Part shown: positions 14,239 to 22,003 of the stretch, in pieces
Layout of the letters: every line of letters begins with the position of its first letter
Position numbering within the stretch: position 1 is the first letter of the stretch
NCBI GenBank assembly: GCA_030146365.1
Contig: JASLBU010000071.1
Span: forward strand, 1-26,754
Reading direction: 5' to 3'
Source of the DNA: Candidatus Limnocylindria bacterium
Lineage (GTDB): Bacteria > Chloroflexota > Limnocylindria > QHBO01
DNA: 26,754 nt
Position numbers and translations under genes: made by a program
The notes under the pieces: model-generated
Databases searched by the model: none
Told to the model about the DNA's origin: nothing
The model's input: the letters and a program-made list of their open reading frames with translations, nothing else

Positions 14239-14727
14239 ATGAACCTGTCCTCGACGTCGCGGTACCTCCGTATGGGCCGGCTGGTCATCAAGCTGCCCAT
14301 GTATGCGCGCGTCGTCTGGGGGATCGTCCGAGACCCGCGCACCCCGATCGGGCTGAAGGGCATGCTGGCGGCGGCGCTTGCCTACGTCGTCTTCCCCGTG
14401 GACCTCATCCCCGACGCCATCCCGATCCTCGGGCAGGCGGACGACCTGACGGTTCTGCTGCTGGTGCTGGACATCTTCATCCAGAATGCCCCTCCCGAGG
14501 TCCGCGAGGAGCACACGACGCGCGCCCGCAACGGCACGGCCGACCTCGACAGGGATCTCGAGCGGCTGCGCGGCCTCATGGGCCATCGCTACGAGGGGAT
14601 CCGCGACAACCTGCCGGAGATCCTGGATCGATACGGCCGGCTCCGCGACCCCGACGCACTCAAGGGAGCCCTCGCCTCGTGGCGACGCGAGAGGGCGCAC
14701 CGCACCACGACGAAGGAGCTCGAATGA
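14239..14727 (+). CDS. DUF1232 (YkvA-family) small membrane protein
   Basis: 162 residues. The DUF1232 core is clear: PIGLKGMLAAALAYVVFPVDLIPDAIPILGQ followed by ADDLTVLLLVLDIFI, giving one or two hydrophobic segments around the VDLIPD motif (about residues 40-75). The charged C-terminal half is predicted helical and cytoplasmic. Family function is unknown. ATG 14239 follows TGGAG at 14228-14232. Its stop overlaps the rplI start by ATGA (14724-14727), so the two are translationally coupled. The gene is divergent from lexA across a 131-base region that holds a LexA box. Confidence 0.8.
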   Translation: MNLSSTSRYLRMGRLVIKLPMYARVVWGIVRDPRTPIGLKGMLAAALAYVVFPVDLIPDAIPILGQADDLTVLLLVLDIFIQNAPPEVREEHTTRARNGTADLDRDLERLRGLMGHRYEGIRDNLPEILDRYGRLRDPDALKGALASWRRERAHRTTTKELE

Positions 14728-15173
14728 AGGTCATCCTGAAGCAGGACGTGAAGGGCCTGGGCCACGAAGGCGATCTCAAGGAGGTCAAGGACGGTTACGC
14801 CCGGAACTACCTCCTGCCCAACGGCAAGGCCGCGGTCGCCGACAAGGGTGCGATCGCCAACTGGGAGCGCCACAAGGACCAGCGCGAGGAGCGTGATCGG
14901 TCGGTGCGCGCCGGCGCGGAGGCGACCGCGCAGAAGCTGAGCGAGCTCAAGCTCGAGATTCCCGTGAAAGCGGGTGAGCGCGGCCGCCTGTTCGGAGCCG
15001 TGACATCCCACCAGATCGCGGACCTGATCGCCCGCAGCGGGATCGAGCTGGACCGGCACGCGCTCCACCTGCGTGAGCCGATCAAGGCGCTGGGGGACTA
15101 CCGGGTGGAGGTTCGCCTGATGCCCGGCGTCGAGGCGACCGTGACCGTGAGCGTCGTCGCCGAGGGCAGCTGA
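14724..15173 (+). CDS. rplI: 50S ribosomal protein L9
   Basis: 149 residues, normal for bacterial L9, a 23S rRNA-binding protein of the large subunit. The N-terminal rRNA-binding lobe MKVILKQDVKGLGHEGDLKEVKDGYARNYLLP is highly conserved, followed by the long helix (ERHKDQREERDRS) and the C-terminal lobe with GRLFGAVTSHQIAD. GAAGGAG lies a few bases before the ATG, which overlaps the DUF1232 stop by ATGA. The L9 gene commonly sits near dnaB, as it does here. Confidence 0.97.
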   Translation: MKVILKQDVKGLGHEGDLKEVKDGYARNYLLPNGKAAVADKGAIANWERHKDQREERDRSVRAGAEATAQKLSELKLEIPVKAGERGRLFGAVTSHQIADLIARSGIELDRHALHLREPIKALGDYRVEVRLMPGVEATVTVSVVAEGS

Positions 15174-15189
15174 AGCGGCCACCGGGTTG

Positions 15190-15615
15190 ATGGACCCGAG
15201 GCAGGCCGCGGCCAGGTGGGCGCGAACGTGGTCCGGTGCCTGGGAGGCGCAGGACGTCGCCGCGATCGTGGCGCTGTATGCGCGGGACGCCATCCTCTGG
15301 ACAGAGCCGTTTCGGCTCCCGTACCGCGGTGTCGACGGAGTGCGGGCCTACGTTTCCCGCGTCTTCGGCGAAGAAGAAGACACGCGCACCCGGTTCGCAA
15401 AGCCGCTGGTTGACGGCGACCGCGCCGCCGTGTCGTGGTGGGCATCGCTTCGCGAAGGCGGAGCCGACACGACGCTTGCCGGCACGTCAGTGCTGCGGTT
15501 CGACATCGCGGGACGCGTCATCGAGCAGTGGGATGCGTGGAACGTGACCCCAGGGCGCCGCGAGCCGCCTCCGGGCGGCACCCCGTTCGATCGCGGACCC
15601 GGCCACGACACCTGA
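15190..15615 (+). CDS. NTF2/SnoaL-like small protein
   Basis: About 141 residues of the nuclear transport factor 2-like fold. It shows ARTWSGAWEAQDVAAIVALYARDAILW at the N-terminus, FRLPYRGVDGVRAYV, and the terminal strand VLRFDIAGRVIEQWDAWNV, the usual cone-shaped SnoaL-like outline. Such proteins are isomerases, dehydratases or ligand binders; no catalytic Asp/His pair can be assigned with confidence. ATG 15190 and TTG 15187 are adjacent possible starts; neither has a strong ribosome binding site. It lies 16 bases after rplI. A second NTF2-like protein is at 24257-24637, with little resemblance beyond the fold. Confidence 0.68.
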   Translation: MDPRQAAARWARTWSGAWEAQDVAAIVALYARDAILWTEPFRLPYRGVDGVRAYVSRVFGEEEDTRTRFAKPLVDGDRAAVSWWASLREGGADTTLAGTSVLRFDIAGRVIEQWDAWNVTPGRREPPPGGTPFDRGPGHDT

Positions 15616-15669
15616 GCTGTCGCGCCACGGGCCTCCAATGGCGTGAGCCACGCCACGCGGAGACCGGCC

Positions 15670-15717
15670 TTGTCCACAACCTCACCTGTTATCCACAGCC
15701 AGGCGAAGTTATCCCCG
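15670..15717 (+). promoter_or_regulatory. Cluster of three DnaA-box-like sites upstream of dnaB
   Basis: Three same-strand sites occur at 19-20 base spacing: TTGTCCACA (15670-15678), TTATCCACA (15689-15697, perfect consensus) and TTATCCCCG (15709-15717). They lie 59-106 bases upstream of the dnaB ATG. This may be a DnaA-regulated promoter or a titration cluster. Confidence 0.6.
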
Positions 15718-15760
15718 GCGCACACCCGGTCAGCGGGGCCCCAACCGGCTCGGGCACGCC

Positions 15761-15766
15761 TAGGGT
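15761..15766 (+). promoter_or_regulatory. Possible -10 of dnaB
   Basis: TAGGGT lies nine bases before the dnaB ATG, giving a very short or absent leader. It is a weak -10 match, listed because several other genes here have the same geometry. Confidence 0.3.
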
Positions 15767-15775
15767 GAGACGGAC

Positions 15776-17122
15776 ATGAGCATTGACAAGCTGGCGCCAC
15801 AGGCCGTCGAGGCGGAGCAGAGCGTGCTCGGCTCGATCCTCATCGACGCCGATGCCATCCTCAAGGTCGGCGACTTCCTCAAGCCCGCCGACTTCTATCG
15901 GGCGCAGCACGCGGACATCTACGAGGCAATGGTGGCGCTGCATGGTCAGCGCGAGCCGATCGACCTGGTGACGCTTGGTGATGAGCTGCGACGGCGTGAT
16001 CGCCTGGAGGCGATCGGCGGGCCGGCCTACCTGACGACCCTCATGAACTCGGTCCCCACCGCCGTTCACGCGGAGCATTACGGCCGGATCGTCGAGCGCA
16101 AGGCCGTCCTCAGGAACCTGATCAGCGCGGCGGGCAAGATCGCGGCGGTCGGCTACGAGGAAGCCAATGACGCCGAGGTGGCGATCGATCGCGCAGAGTC
16201 GATCCTGTTCGAGATCAGCCAGCGGCGCACCGATGTGGGCTTCGAGTCGCTCTCGACGCTACTCGGCCAGGCCTACGACCGCCTCGAGTACCTGCACGAG
16301 CACCGTGGGCAGATCCTCGGCGTCCCGACCGGCCTCTCGCATCTCGATGCACTGCTCGGTGGGCTGCAGCCGTCCGATCTCGTGATCCTTGCCGCTCGTC
16401 CCTCGGTCGGAAAGACGAGCCTGGCGCTCAACGTGGCGCAGCACGCCGCGGTCCGGGAGAACAAGAAGGTGGCCATCTTCAGCCTGGAGATGAGCAAGGA
16501 GCAGCTCGCCCTGCGTCTGCTGAGCGCGGAGACCGGCATCAACCCGCGGCCACTCCAGACCGGCTTCGTGGACGAGACCGACTGGAGCAAGATCGCGACG
16601 GTCATGAACGACATGGCGACTGCGCCGCTGTGGATCGACGATTCGCCGGTGCTGTCGGTCATGGAGCTTCGCACCAAGGCTCGGCGTCTGGAGGCGGAGC
16701 AGCGCGGCCTCGACCTCGTCATCGTGGACTATCTCCAGCTGATGCAGGCGGCCACGGTGAGCAAGGACTCGAACCGGGTGCAGGAGGTCAGCGAGATCAG
16801 CCGGGGACTGAAGCAGCTCGCCAGAGAGCTGCGGGTGCCCGTCGTGGCGCTGAGCCAGCTGTCGCGTGGCGTGGAGCAGCGCGGGACGGCGGAGCCGCGC
16901 CTCTCGGATCTGCGCGAATCGGGCTCCATCGAGCAGGACGCCGACGTGGTGATCTTCCTGTACCGGGAGGGGGAGCAGAACCCCGACTCGGAGGTGGAGC
17001 TCATCAAGGCGAAGGTCGCCAAGCACCGGAACGGGCCGATCGGGGACGTTCCGCTCCAGTTCCGCAAGGCGAACACGCGCTTCTACACGGTGGCCGCACG
17101 CGAAGAGGTCGCGGCGTACTGA
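15776..17122 (+). CDS. dnaB: Replicative DNA helicase DnaB
   Basis: 448 residues, full length and without an intein. The N-terminal helical DnaB_N domain begins PQAVEAEQSVLGSIL and includes DLVTLGDELRRR. The RecA-like C-terminal domain starts at the linker VPTGLSHLDALLGGLQPSDL, with Walker A ARPSVGKTS (about 206-214), FSLEMSKEQL, Walker B DLVIVDYLQLM, VVALSQLSRGVE and LRESGSIEQDADVV. It unwinds parental DNA as a hexameric ring at the fork. ATG 15776 is set by the family N-terminus. Three DnaA-like boxes lie upstream. Confidence 0.97.
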   Translation: MSIDKLAPQAVEAEQSVLGSILIDADAILKVGDFLKPADFYRAQHADIYEAMVALHGQREPIDLVTLGDELRRRDRLEAIGGPAYLTTLMNSVPTAVHAEHYGRIVERKAVLRNLISAAGKIAAVGYEEANDAEVAIDRAESILFEISQRRTDVGFESLSTLLGQAYDRLEYLHEHRGQILGVPTGLSHLDALLGGLQPSDLVILAARPSVGKTSLALNVAQHAAVRENKKVAIFSLEMSKEQLALRLLSAETGINPRPLQTGFVDETDWSKIATVMNDMATAPLWIDDSPVLSVMELRTKARRLEAEQRGLDLVIVDYLQLMQAATVSKDSNRVQEVSEISRGLKQLARELRVPVVALSQLSRGVEQRGTAEPRLSDLRESGSIEQDADVVIFLYREGEQNPDSEVELIKAKVAKHRNGPIGDVPLQFRKANTRFYTVAAREEVAAY

Positions 17123-17176
17123 CCGCCGGCGACCAAGCGTTCGAGCGTCCGCCTCAATGGGCTTGCGAACGGGGAG

Positions 17177-17182
17177 TACACT
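17177..17182 (+). promoter_or_regulatory. Possible -10 for the zinc-ribbon gene
   Basis: TACACT lies in the 198-base gap after dnaB and would give a leader of about 130 bases. No good -35 is seen. The rest of the gap shows no gene or recognisable RNA motif. Confidence 0.3.
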
Positions 17183-17320
17183 CGGGCGCTAGTAACGACC
17201 GGTCCACAGCGTCTGCCCCGAGCTGGCTCGATCCGCGCCACACGTCACCCGCAGATCACGGCTCGCAGATCGCGACCGTCCATCCGGGCCGGGCGTGCGA
17301 GACAGGAGGCACTGGGTAGG

Positions 17321-17629
17321 GTGTACGCCGACAAGACCATTCGCTGTCGCGACTGCGGAATGGACTTCGTGTTCTCTGCGGGCGAGCAGGAGTTCTACGC
17401 CAGCAAGGGGCTCGTGAACGAGCCGCAGCGGTGCCAGAGCTGCCGCGCCGTCGCCAAGCAGAACAGGGCGCTCGGAATCGGGAACGGAGGCGGCAACGGC
17501 GGGCAGCGCGAGATGCATGCGGCCGTGTGCGCCGAGTGCGGTGGCCAGGCGCTGGTGCCATTCCTCCCGCGCAACGACCGGCCCGTCTATTGCAGCAACT
17601 GCTTCGACAAGGTGCGCGCCCAGGAGTAG
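17321..17629 (+). CDS. Small double zinc-ribbon protein (CxxC-x17-CxxC type)
   Basis: 102 residues with two Cys4 sites: CRDC and CQSC in the first half, CAEC and CSNC in the second. The N-terminal half matches the zinc-binding trcl/zinc-ribbon family with DFVFSAGEQEFYASKGLVNEPQRC. The middle is a Gly/Asn-rich linker. Such proteins are widespread in Chloroflexota and Firmicutes and have no assigned function; nucleic-acid binding is plausible. The GTG start at 17321 has AGGAGG at 17304-17309, rather far (11 bases), plus GGGTAGG directly before it. Confidence 0.78.
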   Translation: MYADKTIRCRDCGMDFVFSAGEQEFYASKGLVNEPQRCQSCRAVAKQNRALGIGNGGGNGGQREMHAAVCAECGGQALVPFLPRNDRPVYCSNCFDKVRAQE

Positions 17630-17734
17630 CACCGCCCACGTCAGCGATGGCCAGGGGCCGTGGCGTACCGATACATCGGGCGGGCCGGCGCGGCTGAAAT
17701 GCGAGAACCGGCCGAGCGTCCGTGAGTGGCTGCG

Positions 17735-17750
17735 GCCGGAGGGATCCGGC
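17735..17750 (+). terminator. Stable hairpin after the zinc-ribbon gene
   Basis: GCCGGA (17735-17740) and TCCGGC (17745-17750) form a perfect stem around a GGGA tetraloop, about 100 bases past the zinc-ribbon stop and just before the purA promoter candidate. It lacks a U tract, so terminator status is tentative. Confidence 0.35.
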
Positions 17751-17763
17751 TGACGCTCTGCGC

Positions 17764-17769
17764 TAGCAT
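17764..17769 (+). promoter_or_regulatory. Probable -10 of purA
   Basis: TAGCAT lies 38 bases before the purA ATG. The -35 is not evident. Confidence 0.35.
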
Positions 17770-17807
17770 GGGGCCCCTTCCCGCATCGAGGTCCCGGTCG
17801 TCCGACC

Positions 17808-19109
17808 ATGTCCGTCATCGCGGTCGTCGGCGCTCAGTGGGGTGACGAAGGCAAAGGGCGCGTGGTCGACTACCTTGCCGACGAGGCGGACCTCGTCATC
17901 CGCTACGGCGGCGGGAACAACGCCGGCCACACGGTGGTCAACCGGCACGGCCGCTTCAAGCTTCACCTGATCCCTTCGGGCATCTTCCATCCCGGCACGC
18001 GGAACCTGCTGGGAAACGGCGTGGTGATCCACCCACCGGCCTTGGTCGCGGAGCTCGACGGCCTGGCGGCGGCCGGGTTCGACTCCGCGAACCTGTTCAT
18101 CAGCGACCGCGCCCACCTGGTCATGCCGTACCACGTGCTGCTCGATCAGCTCGACGAGCGCGAGCGTGGCGCCGCGAGGCTCGGCACCACGTCCCGAGGG
18201 ATCGGCCCGGCGTACATCGACAAGGTGGCGCGAAGAGGGATCCGCGTCGTCGACCTCATGGAGCCTGACGTCTTCCGCCAGCGCCTGGCCGCCACGCTGC
18301 CCCGCGTCCGGCGCCTAGCCGCCGGCTACGGTGATGACGAGATGGCCGACTCCGTCAGGGAGGCCACCGACGAGGCGCGCATCGCCGACGAGTACCTGGG
18401 CGCCGGGGAACGGCTGCGCGCGCACGTCGTGGACGGCCAGGCGCTCGTCGACGACGCGCTCGAGCGTGGCGAGCGAGTCCTCCTGGAGGGGCAGCTCGGC
18501 ACCATGCGGGACATCGACTGGGGCATCTACCCGTACGTGACGAGCTCTTCGCCGATCCCCGGCGGCGCCAGCCTGGGCGCCGGTCTGCCGGCGGTCGCGA
18601 TCGACCAGGTGCTCGGCGTGGTGAAGGCGTACACCACCGCCGTGGGCGCCGGTCCGCTCCCGACGGAGCTGGATGATGCCGACGGTACCGCCCTCCGCGA
18701 ACGGGGCGAGGAGTACGGAACGTCCACCGGCCGAGCGCGCCGCTGCGGGTGGTACGACGCGGTCGCGGTGCGGTTCAGCGCGCGGCTCGCCGGCTACTCG
18801 GGCATCGCGCTCACGAAGCTCGACGTGCTCGACCGGTTCGAGCGAATCCGCATCAGCGTGGCATACCGGGACCCCGCCGATGGACGGGAGTGGTCCACGG
18901 TCCCGGCATCGACATCGGTCTACGGGCGCCTGGAGCCGGTGTACGAGGAACTGCCGGGCTGGCAGGCCGATACGACCGCCTGTCGCAGCTGGGACGACCT
19001 TCCGCTCGCCGCACGGAGGTACGTCGAGCGGCTGGAGGCGCTGGCCGTCTGCCCGATCACGCACGTGAGCGTCGGGCCGGAACGGGCCCAGATGATCGTG
19101 CGCGGCTGA
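17808..19109 (+). CDS. purA: Adenylosuccinate synthetase
   Basis: 433 residues, the usual length. It joins IMP and aspartate using GTP, the first committed step to AMP. The P-loop GAQWGDEGKG (residues 8-17) holds catalytic Asp13, followed by the GGGNNAGHTVV motif with catalytic His41. LGTTSRGIGPAY, LLEGQLGTMRDIDWG and the GTP/aspartate loop region STGRARRCGWYD are in place, as is the C-terminal ITHVSVGPERAQMI. GuaB3 about 3 kb downstream works on the other branch from IMP. The gene has its own promoter candidate. Confidence 0.97.
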   Translation: MSVIAVVGAQWGDEGKGRVVDYLADEADLVIRYGGGNNAGHTVVNRHGRFKLHLIPSGIFHPGTRNLLGNGVVIHPPALVAELDGLAAAGFDSANLFISDRAHLVMPYHVLLDQLDERERGAARLGTTSRGIGPAYIDKVARRGIRVVDLMEPDVFRQRLAATLPRVRRLAAGYGDDEMADSVREATDEARIADEYLGAGERLRAHVVDGQALVDDALERGERVLLEGQLGTMRDIDWGIYPYVTSSSPIPGGASLGAGLPAVAIDQVLGVVKAYTTAVGAGPLPTELDDADGTALRERGEEYGTSTGRARRCGWYDAVAVRFSARLAGYSGIALTKLDVLDRFERIRISVAYRDPADGREWSTVPASTSVYGRLEPVYEELPGWQADTTACRSWDDLPLAARRYVERLEALAVCPITHVSVGPERAQMIVRG

Positions 19110-19196
19110 GGGCCACCGGACCATCGGCCCATTCGGCCTCCTTGACGTTCACGACTAGACTGCACCCTCCGTTGACAGCACGCACACCGAGACGCA

Positions 19197-20348
19197 ATGG
19201 CCGGCCCCTTCAACCAGAACGTGATCGCCGTGGTCTGGGACTTCGACAAGACCCTGATCGAGGGCAACATGCAGTCCCCGCTGTTCGCGCGCTACGGCGT
19301 GGACGAGCGCGCGTTCTGGGCCGAGGTCGACGCCCTGCGCGACTTCTATCTCGCCCACGGCGCGGCTCGGGTCAATGACGACGCCCTCTACCTGAACCAC
19401 ATCCTCGAGTACGTCCGCGCCGGCGCGTTCCGCGGCCTGTCGAACGCCATCCTTCACGACCTCGGCGGCGACCTCACCTTCCATCCGGGCATGCCGGAGT
19501 TCCTGGGGACGCTGAGAGCAGTGGTGGAGGACGATCCCGCGTTTCAGCGCGCCGACATCGCCGTCGAGCATTACGTCGTCTCCACGGGCCTGCGGCCGAT
19601 GATCGAGGGCAGCGCCGTGCGGCCGTACATCGAAGACGTCTGGGCCTGCGAGTTCATCGAGGCGCGCCACCCGCCGGGCTACGCGAAGCCGGAGCAGCGT
19701 CAGCTCTTCCCGAGCCACGAGATCACCGCGCTCGGCTACCAGATCGACAACACCTCGAAGACGCGCGCGCTGTTCGAGATCAACAAGGGGTCGAACAAGC
19801 GTCCCGAGATCCACGTCAACTCGCACCTGCCGCACGAGCTCCGCCGCGTGCCGTTCGAGCACATGATCTACATCGCGGACGGTCCGTCCGATGTGCCCGC
19901 GTGGTCCGTCGTCAGCGCGAACGGCGGCCGGGCGTTCGGCGTGTACCAGCGCGGCTCCCTCGCCCAGTTCGAGCAGATCAGCACGTTGCAGCGCGACGGC
20001 CGGATCGATGCCTTCGCGGAGGCCGACTACACCGCCGGCTCCACCGCGTCGCTGTGGCTGACGACCGAGGTCCGGCGGATCGCCGAACGGATCGTGGAGG
20101 AGCGGGAGCTTGTCCTGCGACGAGCCGTGCGAACCGCGCCGCGCCACATCTCCGACGAGCCGGCGACCACGCCGACCGATGCGCCCATGGAGCGTCCCGG
20201 CGCCTCGTCACCGGCGGCTGCCCAGTCCGCGCCGCCTGCCCCGGAGCGATCGCGCGCGGACGTGATCCGCGCCCGCGTGCGCGCCACCCTGGAGGACGGA
20301 AGCACGGACCCGGCGGAGGCGCCCGCCCAGCTCCGCGAACGGTCCTAG
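19197..20348 (+). CDS. HAD-superfamily hydrolase with a disordered C-terminal tail
   Basis: 383 residues. HAD motif I is DFDKT (Asp nucleophile at about residue 15), motif II is the Ser of VVSTGLRP and motif IV is DGPSDVPAW, so the phosphatase core is complete. The cap is large and helical (LARYGVDERAFWAEVDAL). From about residue 310 on, the protein is Pro/Ala/Ser-rich with a final charged helix (RADVIRARVRATLEDG). Family relatives are phosphoserine-phosphatase-like enzymes, but the substrate cannot be read from the sequence. ATG 19197 opens MAGPFNQNVIAVVWDFDKT. TAGACT at 19156-19161 is a possible -10. Confidence 0.82.
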   Translation: MAGPFNQNVIAVVWDFDKTLIEGNMQSPLFARYGVDERAFWAEVDALRDFYLAHGAARVNDDALYLNHILEYVRAGAFRGLSNAILHDLGGDLTFHPGMPEFLGTLRAVVEDDPAFQRADIAVEHYVVSTGLRPMIEGSAVRPYIEDVWACEFIEARHPPGYAKPEQRQLFPSHEITALGYQIDNTSKTRALFEINKGSNKRPEIHVNSHLPHELRRVPFEHMIYIADGPSDVPAWSVVSANGGRAFGVYQRGSLAQFEQISTLQRDGRIDAFAEADYTAGSTASLWLTTEVRRIAERIVEERELVLRRAVRTAPRHISDEPATTPTDAPMERPGASSPAAAQSAPPAPERSRADVIRARVRATLEDGSTDPAEAPAQLRERS

Positions 20349-20364
20349 CGGTCCGGCACGACAC

Positions 20365-21807
20365 GTGCCCCGTATCGGTCGCGTGACCGATGCCCCCCGA
20401 CGGACCATCACCTGGTTTCGCCGCGACCTGCGGCTCACCGACAACCGGACCCTGGAGGCGGCCACCCGCGACGCCGAGCGGACATGGCCGGTCTTCGTCG
20501 CCGATCCGGCCCTGCTCGAGCGGCATGCGGTCGCTCCGGCGCGGGTCGCCTGGTTCGCGTCCAACCTGCGCGCACTCGATGAGCGCCTGGCGGCTCACGG
20601 CTCCGGCCTGACGGTGCTGTTCGGACCGCCGGCCCAGGCATTGCGGGAATTTGCCGCCGAGATCGGAGCCGGGGCGGTGTACGCGGGGGCGGACGAGGAG
20701 CCGGTGGCCGTCGCCCGGGACGCCGACGTGGTGGGAGCCGTCGACCTGCACCTCGTCGACGACCAGCGGATCCTGCCGCCGGCCGCACTGCGGACGGCGG
20801 CGGGCGACGCGTACACGGTCTACACGCCATTCCGCCGGGCGTTGGACGCGCGGGTCGACGACACGCCTGACGCGCTGACGGCCCCAGCCGAGCCGCGGCT
20901 CGATCGGCTGGCCCGCCCTCCTGACAGCGCCTCCGGAGTGGCCGCCTTCCCCGCACCACCGTCGCCGCACGCACTCCCGGAACCGGGTGAGGATGCGGCC
21001 GCGAACCGGCTGCGCGCCTTCCTCCGGAGCGGCATCGAGGGCTACCGCGATCGGCGCGACTTCCCGGATGAGGCCGGCACGTCCCAGCTGTCGCCGTATC
21101 TGCGCACCGGCGCGATCAGCATTCGGGCCTGCTGGCGAGCCGCGCTCAACGCCGCGAGCAGAGCGCGGGAGCGGAACGACCGCACGCTGGCCGGCGGTGC
21201 CAGCACGTGGCGCGGCGAGCTCGCCTGGAGAGAGTTCTTCGCCCACGTCCTGCATGCGCATCCGCGGCTGGCCTCGGAAAGCTTCCGCCGGGAGCTGGAC
21301 GGCGTCGAGTGGACCACGGGCAGCGAGGCGGACGACGCGGTGGCCGCCTGGCGAGAGGGCCGTACGGGGTTTCCGTTCGTGGATGCGGGCATGCGCCAGC
21401 TGGCATCGACCGGTTGGATGCACAACCGAGCGCGCCTCGTGACGGCCAGCTTCCTGGTGAAGGATGCCGGCGTCGACTGGCGGCGGGGCGAGGCCGTCTT
21501 CACCGACCACCTGCTGGACGCGGACACGGCCCAGAACAACGGCAACTGGCAATGGGTCGCCGGAGTCGGCACCGACGCGGCGCCCTACTTCCGCGTCTTC
21601 AACCCGAGCCTGCAGGCGAGGAAGTTCGACCCTGATGGCGCCTACATCCGCCGATGGATCCCGGAGCTTGCGGGCGTCGAGACCGCGCACATCCACGAGC
21701 CGTGGCGTTCCCCGTCACCGCCGAAGGAGTACCCGGCGCCCATCCTCGACCACGCCGACGCCCGCCGGCGCACGCTGGCCCGCTACGCGGCCGCTGCCCA
21801 GAGGTGA
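20365..21807 (+). CDS. phr: Deoxyribodipyrimidine photolyase (class I CPD photolyase/cryptochrome family)
   Basis: 480 residues. It uses blue light and FAD to split UV-induced pyrimidine dimers. The N-terminal antenna-binding domain begins ITWFRRDLRLTDNRTLE. The FAD-binding domain holds EAGTSQLSPYLRTGAIS, WREFFAHVL, GFPFVDAGMRQL, GWMHNRARLVTASFLVKD, then NNGNWQWVAGVGTDAAPYFRVFNP. The conserved Trp positions used for electron transfer are occupied. GTG 20365 is taken as the start, with GTG 20383 an alternative six codons on; neither has a clear ribosome binding site. The HAD gene ends 16 bases upstream, so they may be cotranscribed. Confidence 0.94.
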   Translation: MPRIGRVTDAPRRTITWFRRDLRLTDNRTLEAATRDAERTWPVFVADPALLERHAVAPARVAWFASNLRALDERLAAHGSGLTVLFGPPAQALREFAAEIGAGAVYAGADEEPVAVARDADVVGAVDLHLVDDQRILPPAALRTAAGDAYTVYTPFRRALDARVDDTPDALTAPAEPRLDRLARPPDSASGVAAFPAPPSPHALPEPGEDAAANRLRAFLRSGIEGYRDRRDFPDEAGTSQLSPYLRTGAISIRACWRAALNAASRARERNDRTLAGGASTWRGELAWREFFAHVLHAHPRLASESFRRELDGVEWTTGSEADDAVAAWREGRTGFPFVDAGMRQLASTGWMHNRARLVTASFLVKDAGVDWRRGEAVFTDHLLDADTAQNNGNWQWVAGVGTDAAPYFRVFNPSLQARKFDPDGAYIRRWIPELAGVETAHIHEPWRSPSPPKEYPAPILDHADARRRTLARYAAAAQR

Positions 21808-21879
21808 GGATCCGCGCGTCTCGGCCGGCCACGCCGGGTGACGCGCTCGTCCGCGTACCGGGGCGGCCGGCCGCCCGCG

Positions 21880-21885
21880 TATACT
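21880..21885 (+). promoter_or_regulatory. Probable -10 of the guaB3 operon
   Basis: TATACT is a strong -10 match in the 196-base gap after the photolyase gene. Initiation near 21892 would give a leader of about 110 bases that contains a stable hairpin. Confidence 0.5.
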
Positions 21886-21953
21886 CCGACAAAGCCGCAA
21901 CCTGTCACGACGTGCACCCGATCCGAGCCGTCTCCAGCGACCGCGTCGACCGA

Positions 21954-21980
21954 AGCCCGCGCCGCCATGCCGCGCGGGCT
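21954..21980 (+). promoter_or_regulatory. Leader hairpin before guaB3
   Basis: AGCCCGCG (21954-21961) pairs perfectly with CGCGGGCT (21973-21980). The stem sits 10 bases before the purine-rich GGGGGAA at 21990-21996 that serves the TTG at 22004. It has no U tract, so a role in translation or mRNA stability is as likely as termination. Confidence 0.45.
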
Positions 21981-22003
21981 TGTCGCTGTCGGGGGAACCT
22001 CGG

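Noticed and set aside
15670..15775. Chromosomal origin of replication
   Set aside because: DnaA-like boxes are present, but there is no adjacent dnaA or dnaN and no AT-rich unwinding element, so only a DnaA-box cluster is claimed.
17123..17320. Small RNA or riboswitch between dnaB and the zinc-ribbon gene
   Set aside because: Only a weak -10 and imperfect inverted repeats are visible; no known RNA motif could be matched.
19110..19130. Terminator after purA
   Set aside because: GGGCC and GGCCC could form a 5-bp stem, but the stem is short, the loop is 11 bases and no U run follows.
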